Positions 1-8,705 of a DNA stretch of 64,000 nucleotides are shown piece after piece. The notes under the pieces were generated by a model. That model was not told the DNA's origin. It searched no databases and saw nothing but the letters and a program-made list of their open reading frames with translations. The position numbers and the translations under genes are program-made. The DNA is from Vibrio maerlii (lineage in GTDB: Bacteria; Pseudomonadota; Gammaproteobacteria; Enterobacterales; Vibrionaceae): assembly GCF_003415655.1 (NCBI RefSeq), contig NZ_QRHC01000010.1:62001-126000 (forward strand), in the 5' to 3' direction. Numbering within the stretch: the first letter of the stretch is position 1; every line of letters begins with the position of its first letter.

Positions 1-146
1 TTGCCGCAGCGAAAGCAGGTGCAGAATCTACGGTAGAGATGACCAACGCAAACGCGGGTCGTTCTTCATACCTAAATAGCGACAGCCTATCTGGCACTAA
101 AGATCCAGGCGCATTCGCGGTAGAAACTGTATTCAGCCAATTCTAA
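1..146 (+). CDS. dihydroxyacetone kinase, C-terminal end (partial)
   Basis: Only the last 47 codons are in the window, in the frame that starts at base 3 and stops with TAA at 144-146. They contain AGRSSYL and DPGAFAV, the signature near the C-terminus of the DAK2 (DhaL) domain, the nucleotide-binding half of dihydroxyacetone kinases. The enzyme phosphorylates dihydroxyacetone to DHAP in the cytoplasm. The next gene is glycerol dehydrogenase, which makes dihydroxyacetone, so the two very likely form a glycerol-use unit. The window does not show whether this is a DhaK-DhaL fusion or a separate DhaL subunit. Confidence 0.8.
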   Translation, partial: AAAKAGAESTVEMTNANAGRSSYLNSDSLSGTKDPGAFAVETVFSQF

Positions 147-164
147 GTAATTAGCAACGAATAA

Positions 165-199
165 GCGGTCTTTCGCTTCAGTAAACAGCAAAAGACCGC
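165..199 (+). other. stem-loop between dha kinase and gldA
   Basis: A perfect 9-bp inverted repeat (GCGGTCTTT at 165-173 and AAAGACCGC at 191-199) lies in the 102-bp gap before gldA. No U-run follows it on the plus strand, so it does not look like an ordinary terminator. It may be a processing or stabilising hairpin in a shared transcript, or a weak attenuator that lowers gldA expression. Confidence 0.45.
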
Positions 200-248
200 A
201 ATCAAAATAACAATAAAGAACGAAACAAAAGAATTATAGGAAAAGAAC

Positions 249-1331
249 ATGGATAACATCATCATCTCACCAAGCAAATACATCCAAGGTGAAGGCGCAA
301 TCGACAACATCGGCAAATACGTATCTGTTTTTGGTAAGAAACCACTGGCGATTGCAGATGACTTCGTGATGGGCTTGGTTCGTGACCGCGTTGAAACAAG
401 CATTGTTGGTGAAGGTCTAGAAGTAAATTTTGATAAGTTCGCTGGTGAGTGTTCTCGCCCAGAGATCGAACGTCTAATCGAAGTATGTAATGCGGCTCAA
501 AATGATGTAATCATCGGTATCGGTGGTGGTAAAACGCTAGATACAGCAAAAGCTATCGCATTCTACACTAAGTTGCCTGTTGTGATTGTTCCTACAATCG
601 CTTCTACAGACGCACCAACTTCAGCTCTGGCTGTTATCTACACGCCAGAAGGTGAGTTCAGTGAGTACCTACTATTCCCTGCTAACCCGAATATGGTCAT
701 CATGGATACAGGTATCATCGCTGCAGCACCTGTTCGTACATTGGTTGCGGGTATGGGTGATGCACTGTCTACTTATTTTGAAGCGCGCGCAAATGGTCTA
801 TCAGGCAAAGCGACAATGGCGGGGGGCGCACCAACTCGTTCAGCTCAAGCACTAGCGAAGCTATGTTATGAAACGCTGATTGCTGACGGTGAAAAAGCGA
901 AGTCAGCAGTAGAAAACAAGGTTTCAACTAAAGCGGTTGAAAACATCATCGAAGCAAACACATATCTATCAGGTATTGGCTTTGAAAGCTCAGGTCTAGC
1001 AGCGGCACACGCAATCCACAATGGTCTAACTAAGCTTGAAGAGTGCCACCACCTACTACACGGTGAGAAGGTAGCATTTGGTACGCTAACACAGCTTGTG
1101 CTTGAGAATGCACCGAAAGAAGAGATTGAAGAAGTGCTTAACTTCTGTCGCGCTGTTGGCCTACCAACAAACCTACACGACATGGGCGTGAAAGAGCTAA
1201 ACCATGACAAGCTAATGGAAGTGGCAGAAGCTTCTTGTGCTGAAGGTGAGACGATTCATAACATGCCTTTCCCAGTGACGGCGAAGTCTGTGTATGCAGC
1301 AATTCTAACAGCGCATACTATGGGTCAATAA
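249..1331 (+). CDS. gldA: glycerol dehydrogenase
   Basis: A 360-residue iron-containing-alcohol-dehydrogenase-family enzyme that oxidises glycerol to dihydroxyacetone with NAD in the cytoplasm. The NAD-binding motif GIGGGKTLDTAK is at residues 90-101, followed by PTIASTDAPTS near 115. The expected divalent-metal ligands are D171 (GMGDALSTY), H254 (AAAHAIHNG) and H271 (HLLHGEK). The length is normal for GldA. The ATG follows an A-rich leader with AGGAAAAG upstream. It sits 102 bp after a dihydroxyacetone kinase, which would use its product, and ends just before a strong hairpin terminator. Confidence 0.95.
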   Translation: MDNIIISPSKYIQGEGAIDNIGKYVSVFGKKPLAIADDFVMGLVRDRVETSIVGEGLEVNFDKFAGECSRPEIERLIEVCNAAQNDVIIGIGGGKTLDTAKAIAFYTKLPVVIVPTIASTDAPTSALAVIYTPEGEFSEYLLFPANPNMVIMDTGIIAAAPVRTLVAGMGDALSTYFEARANGLSGKATMAGGAPTRSAQALAKLCYETLIADGEKAKSAVENKVSTKAVENIIEANTYLSGIGFESSGLAAAHAIHNGLTKLEECHHLLHGEKVAFGTLTQLVLENAPKEEIEEVLNFCRAVGLPTNLHDMGVKELNHDKLMEVAEASCAEGETIHNMPFPVTAKSVYAAILTAHTMGQ

Positions 1332-1354
1332 GCCCTCGCTTTAGGTTGTAAACG

Positions 1355-1380
1355 AAAAGAGAGCCAATCGGCTCTCTTTT
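1355..1380. terminator. bidirectional terminator gldA / EamA transporter
   Basis: AAAAGAGAGCC-AATC-GGCTCTCTTTT is a symmetrical GC-rich stem with A and T runs on the two sides. It lies between the convergent gldA and EamA genes, so it can end transcription in both directions. Confidence 0.85.
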
Positions 1381-1402
1381 GCTATTTAGGCTTAACAGAG
1401 TA

Positions 1403-2287
1403 TTAAGCTGCCTTTTTTTTCATCTGCTGAATCACCAATCCGGTGATAATTAACACTAAGCCAATCAAGGTGGTTGGATGGATCTCTTCACCTATGATGG
1501 TTGCAAGGAGCATCAAAGAGATAAACGGAGAGGCAAAAATCAGGTTACTGATTCGCGCGGTATTTTCAGTCAGCTTCAATGCGCTCAACCAAAGTACGAA
1601 CGTCACACCCATCTCAAACAAACCCACATAGGTCACTGCAGCCCAGCCTTTGATCGTAATCTGTGACCAACTTGCGCCTTCGTAAACACTTAAACCGATA
1701 GCAAACGGAATGGCGACTAAAAAGCCAAGAAGCACCCCGATGATAGGGTCAGCCTTATTTTTAGTGTTAAGAATCCAGTAACCAGCCCAGAGTAGAGTCG
1801 ATAGGAGTGCAAGGCCCACACCCATTGGACTATCGAACTGTAAGCCTAGGATGTCGCCCTTGGTGGCAATCACAATAACGCCCAAGTAACTAAAGCCACA
1901 CGCGATCCAATCTTGTTTGCGGATTTTTTGTCCAAGGAAGACGGCTGCCATAAGGGTCAGCGTGATGGCCCAACTGTAGTTGATGGCTTGTGCTTGAGAA
2001 GCCGGCAATAATTCATAGGCTTTGAAAAGTATTAAGTAGTAAGCGAGAGGGTTGATCAAACCCAGTAGCAAATAGTAGAACGGATTTGAGGTGAATGTGC
2101 TGCTAATGTCATTCAACTTACCTTGAAAAGCGCAAATAGCAAAAAGAGCAATCGCAGAGACAATACTCGCAATGGTGAGCATCTGAATGGGCGTAAACTC
2201 TGCCAAAGTCAGCTTAAACGCAGTGGCAACGGTCGACCATAGTAAGACTGCCGATAGGCCATAGCCTATCGCTTTACGCTCGTTCAT
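1403..2287 (-). CDS. EamA/DMT-family permease
   Basis: A 294-residue integral membrane protein with about ten hydrophobic helices arranged as two EamA repeats, beginning AIGYGLSAVLLWSTVATAFK, typical of drug/metabolite transporters. Such proteins usually export amino acids or other small metabolites across the inner membrane. The substrate cannot be read from the sequence. The C-terminus is short and basic (QQMKKKAA). It is divergent from rmuC and convergent with gldA, and nothing nearby hints at a substrate. Confidence 0.85.
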   Translation of the reverse strand: MNERKAIGYGLSAVLLWSTVATAFKLTLAEFTPIQMLTIASIVSAIALFAICAFQGKLNDISSTFTSNPFYYLLLGLINPLAYYLILFKAYELLPASQAQAINYSWAITLTLMAAVFLGQKIRKQDWIACGFSYLGVIVIATKGDILGLQFDSPMGVGLALLSTLLWAGYWILNTKNKADPIIGVLLGFLVAIPFAIGLSVYEGASWSQITIKGWAAVTYVGLFEMGVTFVLWLSALKLTENTARISNLIFASPFISLMLLATIIGEEIHPTTLIGLVLIITGLVIQQMKKKAA

Positions 2288-2357
2288 ATCATCCCTTTAA
2301 TTTGTATTTGGAAGGCAAAGTTCACCTAGTCTAAAGGCTAATTCTTTAACCACCAAA

Positions 2358-2373
2358 CTGGACATTTATCCAG
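2358..2373. promoter_or_regulatory. LexA-like box upstream of rmuC
   Basis: ACTG-gacatttatc-CAGT has the CTG-N10-CAG spacing and flanking A/T of a gamma-proteobacterial LexA operator, with an AT-rich core. It lies 50-65 bp before the rmuC start and just before TATAAAAATA, a possible -10 region. From memory, rmuC (yigN) is an SOS gene in E. coli, which fits. Not tested here. Confidence 0.65.
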
Positions 2374-2422
2374 TATAAAAATACCATTAAATCATCGCTA
2401 ATTTTTTGGAATAGTTGAACCC

Positions 2423-3949
2423 ATGCAATGGCTTATTGAACAACAATCCCTACTTATCATCGCTTTTGGCTCTTTAGCATTGGGTGTTGGTGTCACGAGT
2501 GCTTGGCTCAAACAAAAACATCGGTTTTCTCTGGAGTTGGCTCTGCAAGAGCAGCAAGCCGAACTGCAAGTGATGGAGAGCAAGTATCAACAAAAGCTAG
2601 ATATTGAAATCAAGCTCAAACAAGAACTGGCAGCGGCACAGCAAGAGCTGGATGAATTAGACGATGAGCGTGATAAAGCGGCATTCGAGCAAAAGCAGCT
2701 GCACGGTAAGGTGATGGCGGCGATGGAAAAGCTGCGCTACTTCGATGCGATCAAGCAAGAGCGTGATCAATATGCTCATGATTTGAATGACAATAAACGC
2801 CAGAATGCTCAGCTAGAAACAGAACTTCGTGAGCAGATTGCCCGTTATCAACAAGCTGATAAAGCAAACCAAGAAAAACTAACGTTACTCGAACAAGCCG
2901 AAGAGCGGCTCAAGCAGCAGTTCGAACAGTTGGCGAATCAACTATTTGAAGTTAAAACAGCCAAGGTCGATGAGCAGAATAAACAGAGCTTAGAAGGTTT
3001 GTTGAACCCACTGAGAGATCAACTGGAAGGCTTCAAAAAGCAGGTGAATGATAGTTTTGGTCAAGAGGCCAAAGAGCGTCATACACTTGTGCACGAGTTA
3101 AAGAACCTTCAGCGTCTTAATGAGCAAATGACTCAAGAAGCGGTCAACCTTACTCAGGCGTTAAAGGGCGACAACAAGCAGCAAGGTAATTGGGGTGAGG
3201 TGGTATTGGCTCGTGTGCTGGCGGAATCTGGCTTGCGTGAAGGACATGAGTACCAAACACAGGTGAGCTTACAAAATGAAGCGGGCAAGCGTTATCAGCC
3301 GGATGTGATAGTCCACTTACCTCAAGAAAAGCAGGTGGTGATAGATTCTAAAATGGCACTGGTGGCGTACGAACGTTACTTCCATGCGGAGAATGATCAT
3401 CAACGGGAGCAGGCATTAAGTGACCACTTACTTGCGCTGCGTGCACATATTAAGGGGCTGAGCCAAAAAGACTACCATCAGCTAAAAGGTATTCAGAGCC
3501 TTGATTATGTACTGATGTTCGTTCCGGTCGAACCTGCATTCCAAGTTGCGGTTCAAACGGACCCAAGTTTAGTTAAGGATGCGATGGAGCAAAACATCAT
3601 CTTGGTGAGTCCAACGACCTTGTTGGTGGCTCTGAGAACTATCGACAATCTATGGCGTAATGAGCGTCAAAACCAGAATGCCAAGGTGATTGCAGATAAG
3701 GCGAGCAAGCTTTATGACAAGGTGCGTCTGTTTGTTGATGATATGGAAGGCCTAGGAGCATCGCTTGATAAGGCTAACCAAAGCTATCAAGGGGCAATGA
3801 ACAAGCTTGCGACTGGTCGTGGAAACGTGATCCGACAGGCTGAGAGCTTTAAGCAACTGGGTGTTGAGGTAAAAAGGCCCATCTCTTCGAATGTGCTAGA
3901 GCTATCTCAAAATGATGCTTTAGAAGAATTAGAGGATAAAGTAGACTAA
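2423..3949 (+). CDS. rmuC: DNA recombination protein RmuC
   Basis: A 508-residue protein with an N-terminal membrane helix (about residues 8-25), a long Glu/Gln-rich coiled coil (about 35-165) and a C-terminal RmuC domain. The domain contains GNWGEVVLARVL and VIDSKMALVAYE, and the latter resembles the acidic-Lys core of PD-(D/E)XK nucleases. RmuC is known to limit rearrangements at short inverted repeats; its biochemical activity is less settled. The LexA-like box just upstream suggests DNA-damage control. The ubi genes follow 47 bp downstream, as in related genomes. Confidence 0.93.
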   Translation: MQWLIEQQSLLIIAFGSLALGVGVTSAWLKQKHRFSLELALQEQQAELQVMESKYQQKLDIEIKLKQELAAAQQELDELDDERDKAAFEQKQLHGKVMAAMEKLRYFDAIKQERDQYAHDLNDNKRQNAQLETELREQIARYQQADKANQEKLTLLEQAEERLKQQFEQLANQLFEVKTAKVDEQNKQSLEGLLNPLRDQLEGFKKQVNDSFGQEAKERHTLVHELKNLQRLNEQMTQEAVNLTQALKGDNKQQGNWGEVVLARVLAESGLREGHEYQTQVSLQNEAGKRYQPDVIVHLPQEKQVVIDSKMALVAYERYFHAENDHQREQALSDHLLALRAHIKGLSQKDYHQLKGIQSLDYVLMFVPVEPAFQVAVQTDPSLVKDAMEQNIILVSPTTLLVALRTIDNLWRNERQNQNAKVIADKASKLYDKVRLFVDDMEGLGASLDKANQSYQGAMNKLATGRGNVIRQAESFKQLGVEVKRPISSNVLELSQNDALEELEDKVD

Positions 3950-3996
3950 GGCTCTTATATAAACACCGAACCTAGAAGCATTAGGAAATCAGCAGT

Positions 3997-4782
3997 ATGA
4001 CGGATAGCAGTGCGCAATCAAACCAAGCGCTTAGCGCAGGTAATGACACTACTCACTTTGGCTTTGAGACTGTCGCGAAGGAAGAAAAAGTCGCTAAGGT
4101 TGCGGAAGTATTCCACTCAGTAGCAGCAAAATACGACATCATGAACGACTTGATGTCTGGTGGTATCCACCGTATTTGGAAACGCTTCACTATCGACTGT
4201 AGTGGTGTGCGCCCTGGTCAACGCATCCTTGACCTTGGTGGCGGTACTGGTGATTTGACCGCAAAGTTCTCTCGTATCGTGGGTGAAAAGGGTCACGTTA
4301 TCCTCGCTGATATCAACAACTCTATGCTGAATGTGGGCCGTGATAAGCTGCGTGATAATGGCATTGTGGGCAACGTACATTACGTACAAGCAAATGCTGA
4401 AGAGCTGCCATTCCCAGATGACTACTTTGATGCAATCACCATCAGCTTCTGTCTACGTAACGTAACAGATAAAGATAAAGCGCTGCGCTCAATGTACCGT
4501 GTACTGAAGCCGGGCGGCCGTCTGTTGGTGCTAGAGTTCTCAAAACCAATCCTTGATCCGCTTTCAAAGGTATACGATGCGTACTCATTCCACCTATTGC
4601 CAAAAATGGGTGAAATTATCGCAAACGATGCAGATAGCTACCGTTACCTTGCTGAGTCAATCCGTATGCACCCAGATCAAGAAACACTGAAAGGCATGAT
4701 GGATGAAGCCGGCTTCGAGAACACCAATTACTACAACCTAACGGGCGGCATCGTTGCCTTGCACCGTGGTTACAAGTTCTAA
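3997..4782 (+). CDS. ubiE: ubiquinone/menaquinone C-methyltransferase UbiE
   Basis: A 261-residue class I SAM methyltransferase for the C-methylation step of both ubiquinone and menaquinone synthesis. The family signature YDIMNDLMS...HRIWKR is at 46-63, the SAM-binding glycine motif ILDLGGGTGDLT at 77-88, and the second signature RVLKPGGRLLVLEFSKP in the C-terminal half. The length is slightly above the E. coli protein because of a polar N-terminal extension. It is first in a ubiE-ubiJ-ubiB operon, with ubiJ 29 bp downstream. Confidence 0.97.
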   Translation: MTDSSAQSNQALSAGNDTTHFGFETVAKEEKVAKVAEVFHSVAAKYDIMNDLMSGGIHRIWKRFTIDCSGVRPGQRILDLGGGTGDLTAKFSRIVGEKGHVILADINNSMLNVGRDKLRDNGIVGNVHYVQANAEELPFPDDYFDAITISFCLRNVTDKDKALRSMYRVLKPGGRLLVLEFSKPILDPLSKVYDAYSFHLLPKMGEIIANDADSYRYLAESIRMHPDQETLKGMMDEAGFENTNYYNLTGGIVALHRGYKF

Positions 4783-4811
4783 GCTAACGATAACATTAGA
4801 CAGGAAATATT

Positions 4812-5432
4812 ATGCCTTTTGAGCCGCTTGTTACTGCTGTTATCGAGACGTCATTAAACACACTGATTAATGACAACCCCGACCTTGTACGCCGTTTGTC
4901 GCGTCTAAAGGGTCAGGTGATTCAAGTTCATATTAAAGAGCTAGATAAGACGCTTACCTTTGTTTTTAGCCAGCAAATTGATGTGCTAGCAAACTACGAA
5001 GGTGAACCGGATTGTTATCTTTCCCTGCACCTGAGCGTGTTACCTGAGCTGAAAGAGCAGGCCAACATCACTCAACTGATTAAGCAAGATAAGCTCGTGC
5101 TAGAGGGTGATATCCAACTCGCACAGAAATTTTCGCAATTGATGGATGACTGCAAGCCAGATGTTGAAGAATGGTTATCGCGAGTGACAGGTGATGTAGT
5201 GGCTCACACCCTAGTTCAGGGAGTGAAAGGCGTTGGTTCATTTGTCGGCGTGCAGGCGATGAAGCATCAAAATCATGTCGCTCAGGTACTCACTGAAGAG
5301 TGGAAAATTGCGCCACCACCGCTTGAGGTTGCACACTTCTGTGACCAAGTGGATGAAGTGAAAAGCCAAGCTGCACGTGTTGAAGCTCGCTTAAACGCAT
5401 TGCTAGCCAGCCTAGAGACGGAGTCTGCATGA
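4812..5432 (+). CDS. ubiJ: ubiquinone biosynthesis accessory factor UbiJ
   Basis: A 206-residue protein with an N-terminal SCP2 sterol-carrier-like domain (about residues 15-115), which in UbiJ binds lipid intermediates of coenzyme Q within the soluble Ubi complex. The C-terminal part is polar and helical (VDEVKSQAARVEARLNALLA) and likely mediates assembly. AGGAAA lies just before the ATG. It overlaps ubiB by 4 bp (ATGA), so the two are translationally coupled. Assigned mainly from its invariant place between ubiE and ubiB. Confidence 0.92.
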   Translation: MPFEPLVTAVIETSLNTLINDNPDLVRRLSRLKGQVIQVHIKELDKTLTFVFSQQIDVLANYEGEPDCYLSLHLSVLPELKEQANITQLIKQDKLVLEGDIQLAQKFSQLMDDCKPDVEEWLSRVTGDVVAHTLVQGVKGVGSFVGVQAMKHQNHVAQVLTEEWKIAPPPLEVAHFCDQVDEVKSQAARVEARLNALLASLETESA

Positions 5433-7063
5433 CACTCAATGAGCTCCGTCGTCTCTATCAAATCATAAAGGTTCAGCTCGAATATGGGCTGGACGAACTC
5501 CTGCCTGAGCATCAGCTGACTAAGGCACCACTACTGGCGCGCCGCTCACTGTTTTGGGTAAAGAACCAGCATCCAGAAAAGCCATTAGGTGAGCGCCTGC
5601 GTTTGGCGTTGCAAGAGCTTGGTCCGGTATGGATTAAGTTCGGCCAGATGATGTCAACGCGTCGTGACCTGTTCCCTCCTCATATCGCTGACCAGCTCGC
5701 TCTGCTACAAGATCAAGTCGAAGCCTTTGATGGGCAACTAGCGAAAGATCAGATGGAGTTGGCGCTTGGCGGACCGCTAGAGTACTGGTTCACTGATTTC
5801 GACATTGAGCCATTGGCATCGGCCTCGATTGCACAAGTACATACGGCAAAGCTAAAAGAGTCGGGGCGTGAGATCGTTTTAAAGGTGATCCGTCCAGATA
5901 TTCGCCCGGTCATTGATGCAGATCTAAAACTGATGTACCGCATGGCGCGTATAGTCGCCAAAGCGCTTCCTGAAGCACGTCGTTTAAAACCGGTAGAAGT
6001 AGTACGTGAGTACGAAAAGACGCTGATAGATGAGCTCGACCTGCGTCGTGAAGCAGCCAATGCGATTCAACTGCGTCGTAATTTTGAAGATAGTGAAGAG
6101 CTTTACGTTCCAGAAGTCATTCCTGAATTGAGCAGTGAATCACTGATGGTATCGGAGCGCATCTACGGAATTCAAGTTTCGGATATTGAATCCCTTAAAG
6201 CCAACGGCACCAACATGAAGTTGTTGGCTGAGCGTGGCGTGAGTGTGTTCTTTACCCAGGTATTCCGAGATAGCTTCTTCCATGCCGACATGCACCCGGG
6301 CAATGTGTTTGTTAATCCAGACCATCCTGAGAACCCTCAGTGGATTGGTCTAGATTGTGGCATTGTGGGCACATTAGGCAGTGAAGATAAGCGTTACCTA
6401 GCTGAAAACCTGCTGGCGTTCTTTCACCGAGATTACCGTAAAGTGGCTGAACTACACGTTGATTCAGGTTGGGTGCCACACGATACCAATGTCGACGAGT
6501 TTGAGTTTGCGATTCGCATTGTATGTGAGCCTATTTTTGCTAAACCGCTGTGTGAAATTTCATTTGGTCACGTGCTGCTTAATCTCTTTAACACTGCGCG
6601 TCGCTTTAATATGGAAGTTCAGCCTCAGCTGGTATTGTTGCAGAAGACGTTACTCTACGTTGAGGGGTTAGGTCGTCAGTTATACCCTCAGCTAGACTTA
6701 TGGGAGACGGCAAAGCCGTTTCTTGAGAAATGGATGATGAATCAGGTTGGCCCTCAGGCGGTGATTAACGCCGTCAAAGAGAAAGCGCCATTCTGGGCTG
6801 AAAAGCTGCCGGAGTTACCTGAGCTGCTTTATGACAGCTTACGCCAAGGTAAAATGATGAACCAAAGAGTGGACCAGCTTTACCATGGCTATCGTGAAAC
6901 TAAGCGTCAGCAAGCAACAGGAAAGTTTTTATTTGGTGTTGGAGCAACTTTAGTCGTATGCTCTGCCATATTAGTTTCGGGGCCTCTACATTCGTACGCA
7001 TTAACCAGCGGCGTTGTCGGGGTCACATTTTGGTTGATGAGTTGGCGAGCTTACCGTCGATAG
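5429..7063 (+). CDS. ubiB: atypical kinase/ATPase UbiB
   Basis: A 544-residue UbiB/ADCK-family protein needed for ubiquinone synthesis at the inner membrane. Family marks are the KxGQ motif (WIKFGQMMSTRRDLFP, K70), the Ala-rich nucleotide loop ASASIAQVHTA, the VAIK-like lysine in VLKVIRP, HADMHPGNVFV (catalytic loop) and LDCGIVG (metal site). Two hydrophobic helices close the C-terminus (about 500-544), the expected membrane anchor. The start overlaps the ubiJ stop by 4 bp. Confidence 0.96.
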   Translation: MTLNELRRLYQIIKVQLEYGLDELLPEHQLTKAPLLARRSLFWVKNQHPEKPLGERLRLALQELGPVWIKFGQMMSTRRDLFPPHIADQLALLQDQVEAFDGQLAKDQMELALGGPLEYWFTDFDIEPLASASIAQVHTAKLKESGREIVLKVIRPDIRPVIDADLKLMYRMARIVAKALPEARRLKPVEVVREYEKTLIDELDLRREAANAIQLRRNFEDSEELYVPEVIPELSSESLMVSERIYGIQVSDIESLKANGTNMKLLAERGVSVFFTQVFRDSFFHADMHPGNVFVNPDHPENPQWIGLDCGIVGTLGSEDKRYLAENLLAFFHRDYRKVAELHVDSGWVPHDTNVDEFEFAIRIVCEPIFAKPLCEISFGHVLLNLFNTARRFNMEVQPQLVLLQKTLLYVEGLGRQLYPQLDLWETAKPFLEKWMMNQVGPQAVINAVKEKAPFWAEKLPELPELLYDSLRQGKMMNQRVDQLYHGYRETKRQQATGKFLFGVGATLVVCSAILVSGPLHSYALTSGVVGVTFWLMSWRAYRR

Positions 7064-7116
7064 GCGTTAAACTCTTGACCTTATTAATTTAATTATCAGA
7101 CCCGAGGTAAAACAAA

Positions 7117-7365
7117 ATGGGTGGAATCAGTATCTGGCAACTTCTAATTATCGCTGTAATCGTGGTCCTTCTTTTCGGTACGAAGAAGCTACGTGGTATC
7201 GGTGGTGACCTAGGTGGTGCCGTAAAAGGCTTCAAGAAAGCAATGGCTGATGACGAGTCAGGTAAGCCTGACGAAAAGAAAGATGCGGACTTCGAACAGA
7301 AGAGCATTGATCAGCAAAAGACTGAAGCAACTTCTGAAACTAAAAAAGACAAAGAGCAGGCGTAA
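7117..7365 (+). CDS. tatA: Sec-independent translocase subunit TatA
   Basis: An 82-residue protein: a short N-terminal membrane helix (WQLLIIAVIVVLLFG), the FGTKKLR hinge, an amphipathic helix, and a charged Lys/Glu/Asp-rich tail. TatA oligomers form the pore-like element that passes folded twin-arginine substrates across the inner membrane. GAGG lies 9 bp before the ATG. tatB begins 3 bp after the stop. Confidence 0.95.
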   Translation: MGGISIWQLLIIAVIVVLLFGTKKLRGIGGDLGGAVKGFKKAMADDESGKPDEKKDADFEQKSIDQQKTEATSETKKDKEQA

Positions 7366-7368
7366 TCC

Positions 7369-7809
7369 GTGTTTGATATCGGTTTTTGGGAACTGGTATT
7401 AATCTCTGTTGTTGGTTTAGTTGTATTAGGACCAGAAAGACTCCCGAAAGCAATTCGTAGCGTAGCGAAGTTCATTGGTTCGGCCAAAAATATGGCGAAC
7501 AACGTAAAAGATGAGCTTAATCATGAGCTAAAAATTGCTGAGCTACAAGAAAACCTTAAGAAAGCAGAACAGATGGGTATGGAAGACTTATCTCCTGATC
7601 TTAAGGCTTCGGTAGAAGAGTTAAAGCAAGCGGCGCAAGAAGTTCAGCGTCCGTATGCAAAGCCTGATGCAGATGAGAGCACAGCAACAGCTCAGTCAAC
7701 TGAGCAAGCTAGCTCAGAAGAAAAACGTGAACAGCCAGAGAGTGTTGAGAGTTTAAATATTTCTCAACCGCTGGAATCAGAAAAGTCTTCTGACAATACA
7801 GCGCGTTAA
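7369..7809 (+). CDS. tatB: Sec-independent translocase subunit TatB
   Basis: A 146-residue protein with one N-terminal membrane helix (FDIGFWELVLISVVGLVVLG) followed by GPERLPKAIR, the TatB hallmark, then a long amphipathic coiled region and an acidic, Ser/Glu-rich tail. With TatC it forms the receptor for twin-arginine signal peptides. The start is GTG at 7369, almost abutting tatA. A terminator-like hairpin follows the stop, before tatC. Confidence 0.94.
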   Translation: MFDIGFWELVLISVVGLVVLGPERLPKAIRSVAKFIGSAKNMANNVKDELNHELKIAELQENLKKAEQMGMEDLSPDLKASVEELKQAAQEVQRPYAKPDADESTATAQSTEQASSEEKREQPESVESLNISQPLESEKSSDNTAR

Positions 7810-7817
7810 TACCAGTT

Positions 7818-7842
7818 AGGAGGAGTTCAGCTCCTCCTTTTT
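7818..7842 (+). terminator. terminator-like hairpin between tatB and tatC
   Basis: AGGAGGAG-TTCAG-CTCCTCCT followed by a T-run is a perfect 8-bp GC-rich stem inside the tat operon, 9 bp after the tatB stop. It is expected to reduce, rather than abolish, read-through into tatC. Confidence 0.65.
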
Positions 7843-7866
7843 GTCCTTATTATTTAGAGGTTTGTT

Positions 7867-8616
7867 ATGTCTTCTGCTGAGCAGACGCAACCTTTGATCA
7901 CCCATTTACTTGAGCTGCGCAATCGCCTACTACGTGCCATTGTTGCGGTTATCGTGGTATTTGTTGGTCTGATCTACTTCGCTAACTATATTTACGAGTT
8001 TGTATCTGCACCCTTGGTAGAGCGTCTACCTGAAGGGGCGACCATGATCGCTACTGATGTAGCCTCGCCGTTCTTTACACCGCTGAAGCTGACGTTGATT
8101 GCATCAATCTTTATCTGTGTGCCTTACATCTTGTATCAGGTATGGGCGTTCGTTGCCCCTGGCTTATACAAGCATGAAAAGCGCCTGATCATGCCGTTGA
8201 TGTTTTCAAGCTCCTTGCTGTTCTACGCTGGTGTAGCATTCGCTTACTTCGTGGTCTTCCCGTTAGTTTTTGGTTTCTTCACTGCTATCTCATTGGGTGG
8301 GGTAGAGTTTGCAACGGATATCTCAAGCTATCTGGACTTTGTACTTGCGCTATTCTTAGCTTTTGGTATTGCCTTTGAAGTACCTGTCGCCATCATTTTG
8401 TTATGTTGGACTGGAGCGACAACGCCACAAAGCCTTTCTGAGAAGCGTCCATACATTGTAGTAGCAGCCTTTGTCATCGGGATGATGCTGACACCACCAG
8501 ACATGATTTCTCAGACGCTGTTAGCGATTCCGATGTGTCTACTATTTGAGGTCGGCCTGTTCTTCGCGCGTTTCTACACGCGCAAAGACAAACCGGAGGA
8601 TGAAGTAGAGGAGTAA
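7867..8616 (+). CDS. tatC: Sec-independent translocase subunit TatC
   Basis: A 249-residue polytopic inner-membrane protein with six hydrophobic helices and the conserved cytoplasmic start LITHLLELRNRLLR. TatC binds the twin-arginine motif of exported precursors and nucleates the TatABC complex. The first-periplasmic-loop family pattern (PFFTPLKLTL) and the later P-rich segment LTPPDMISQTLLA are present. An acidic tail ends it. It is 57 bp after tatB, with a hairpin in the gap. Confidence 0.96.
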   Translation: MSSAEQTQPLITHLLELRNRLLRAIVAVIVVFVGLIYFANYIYEFVSAPLVERLPEGATMIATDVASPFFTPLKLTLIASIFICVPYILYQVWAFVAPGLYKHEKRLIMPLMFSSSLLFYAGVAFAYFVVFPLVFGFFTAISLGGVEFATDISSYLDFVLALFLAFGIAFEVPVAIILLCWTGATTPQSLSEKRPYIVVAAFVIGMMLTPPDMISQTLLAIPMCLLFEVGLFFARFYTRKDKPEDEVEE

Positions 8617-8652
8617 GGATTCGTAAACTGATCCTAGAGCTTTGATTTCTAT

Positions 8653-8686
8653 AAGGGAGAGGCAGATGATGCCTCTCCCTTTTTAA
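8653..8686 (+). terminator. tatC terminator
   Basis: AAGGGAGAGGC-agatgat-GCCTCTCCCTT followed by TTTAATTTTT: a perfect 11-bp stem with a U-rich tail, between the convergent tatC and tatD. Confidence 0.88.
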
Positions 8687-8705
8687 TTTTTGCGGTAATG
8701 GGGAG

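Noticed and set aside
866..1210. Long antisense open frames inside gldA, ntrC, glnA, pckA, tex and other genes
   Set aside because: They mirror the coding strand's codon pattern, have no ribosome sites and match no family. They are shadows of the real genes.
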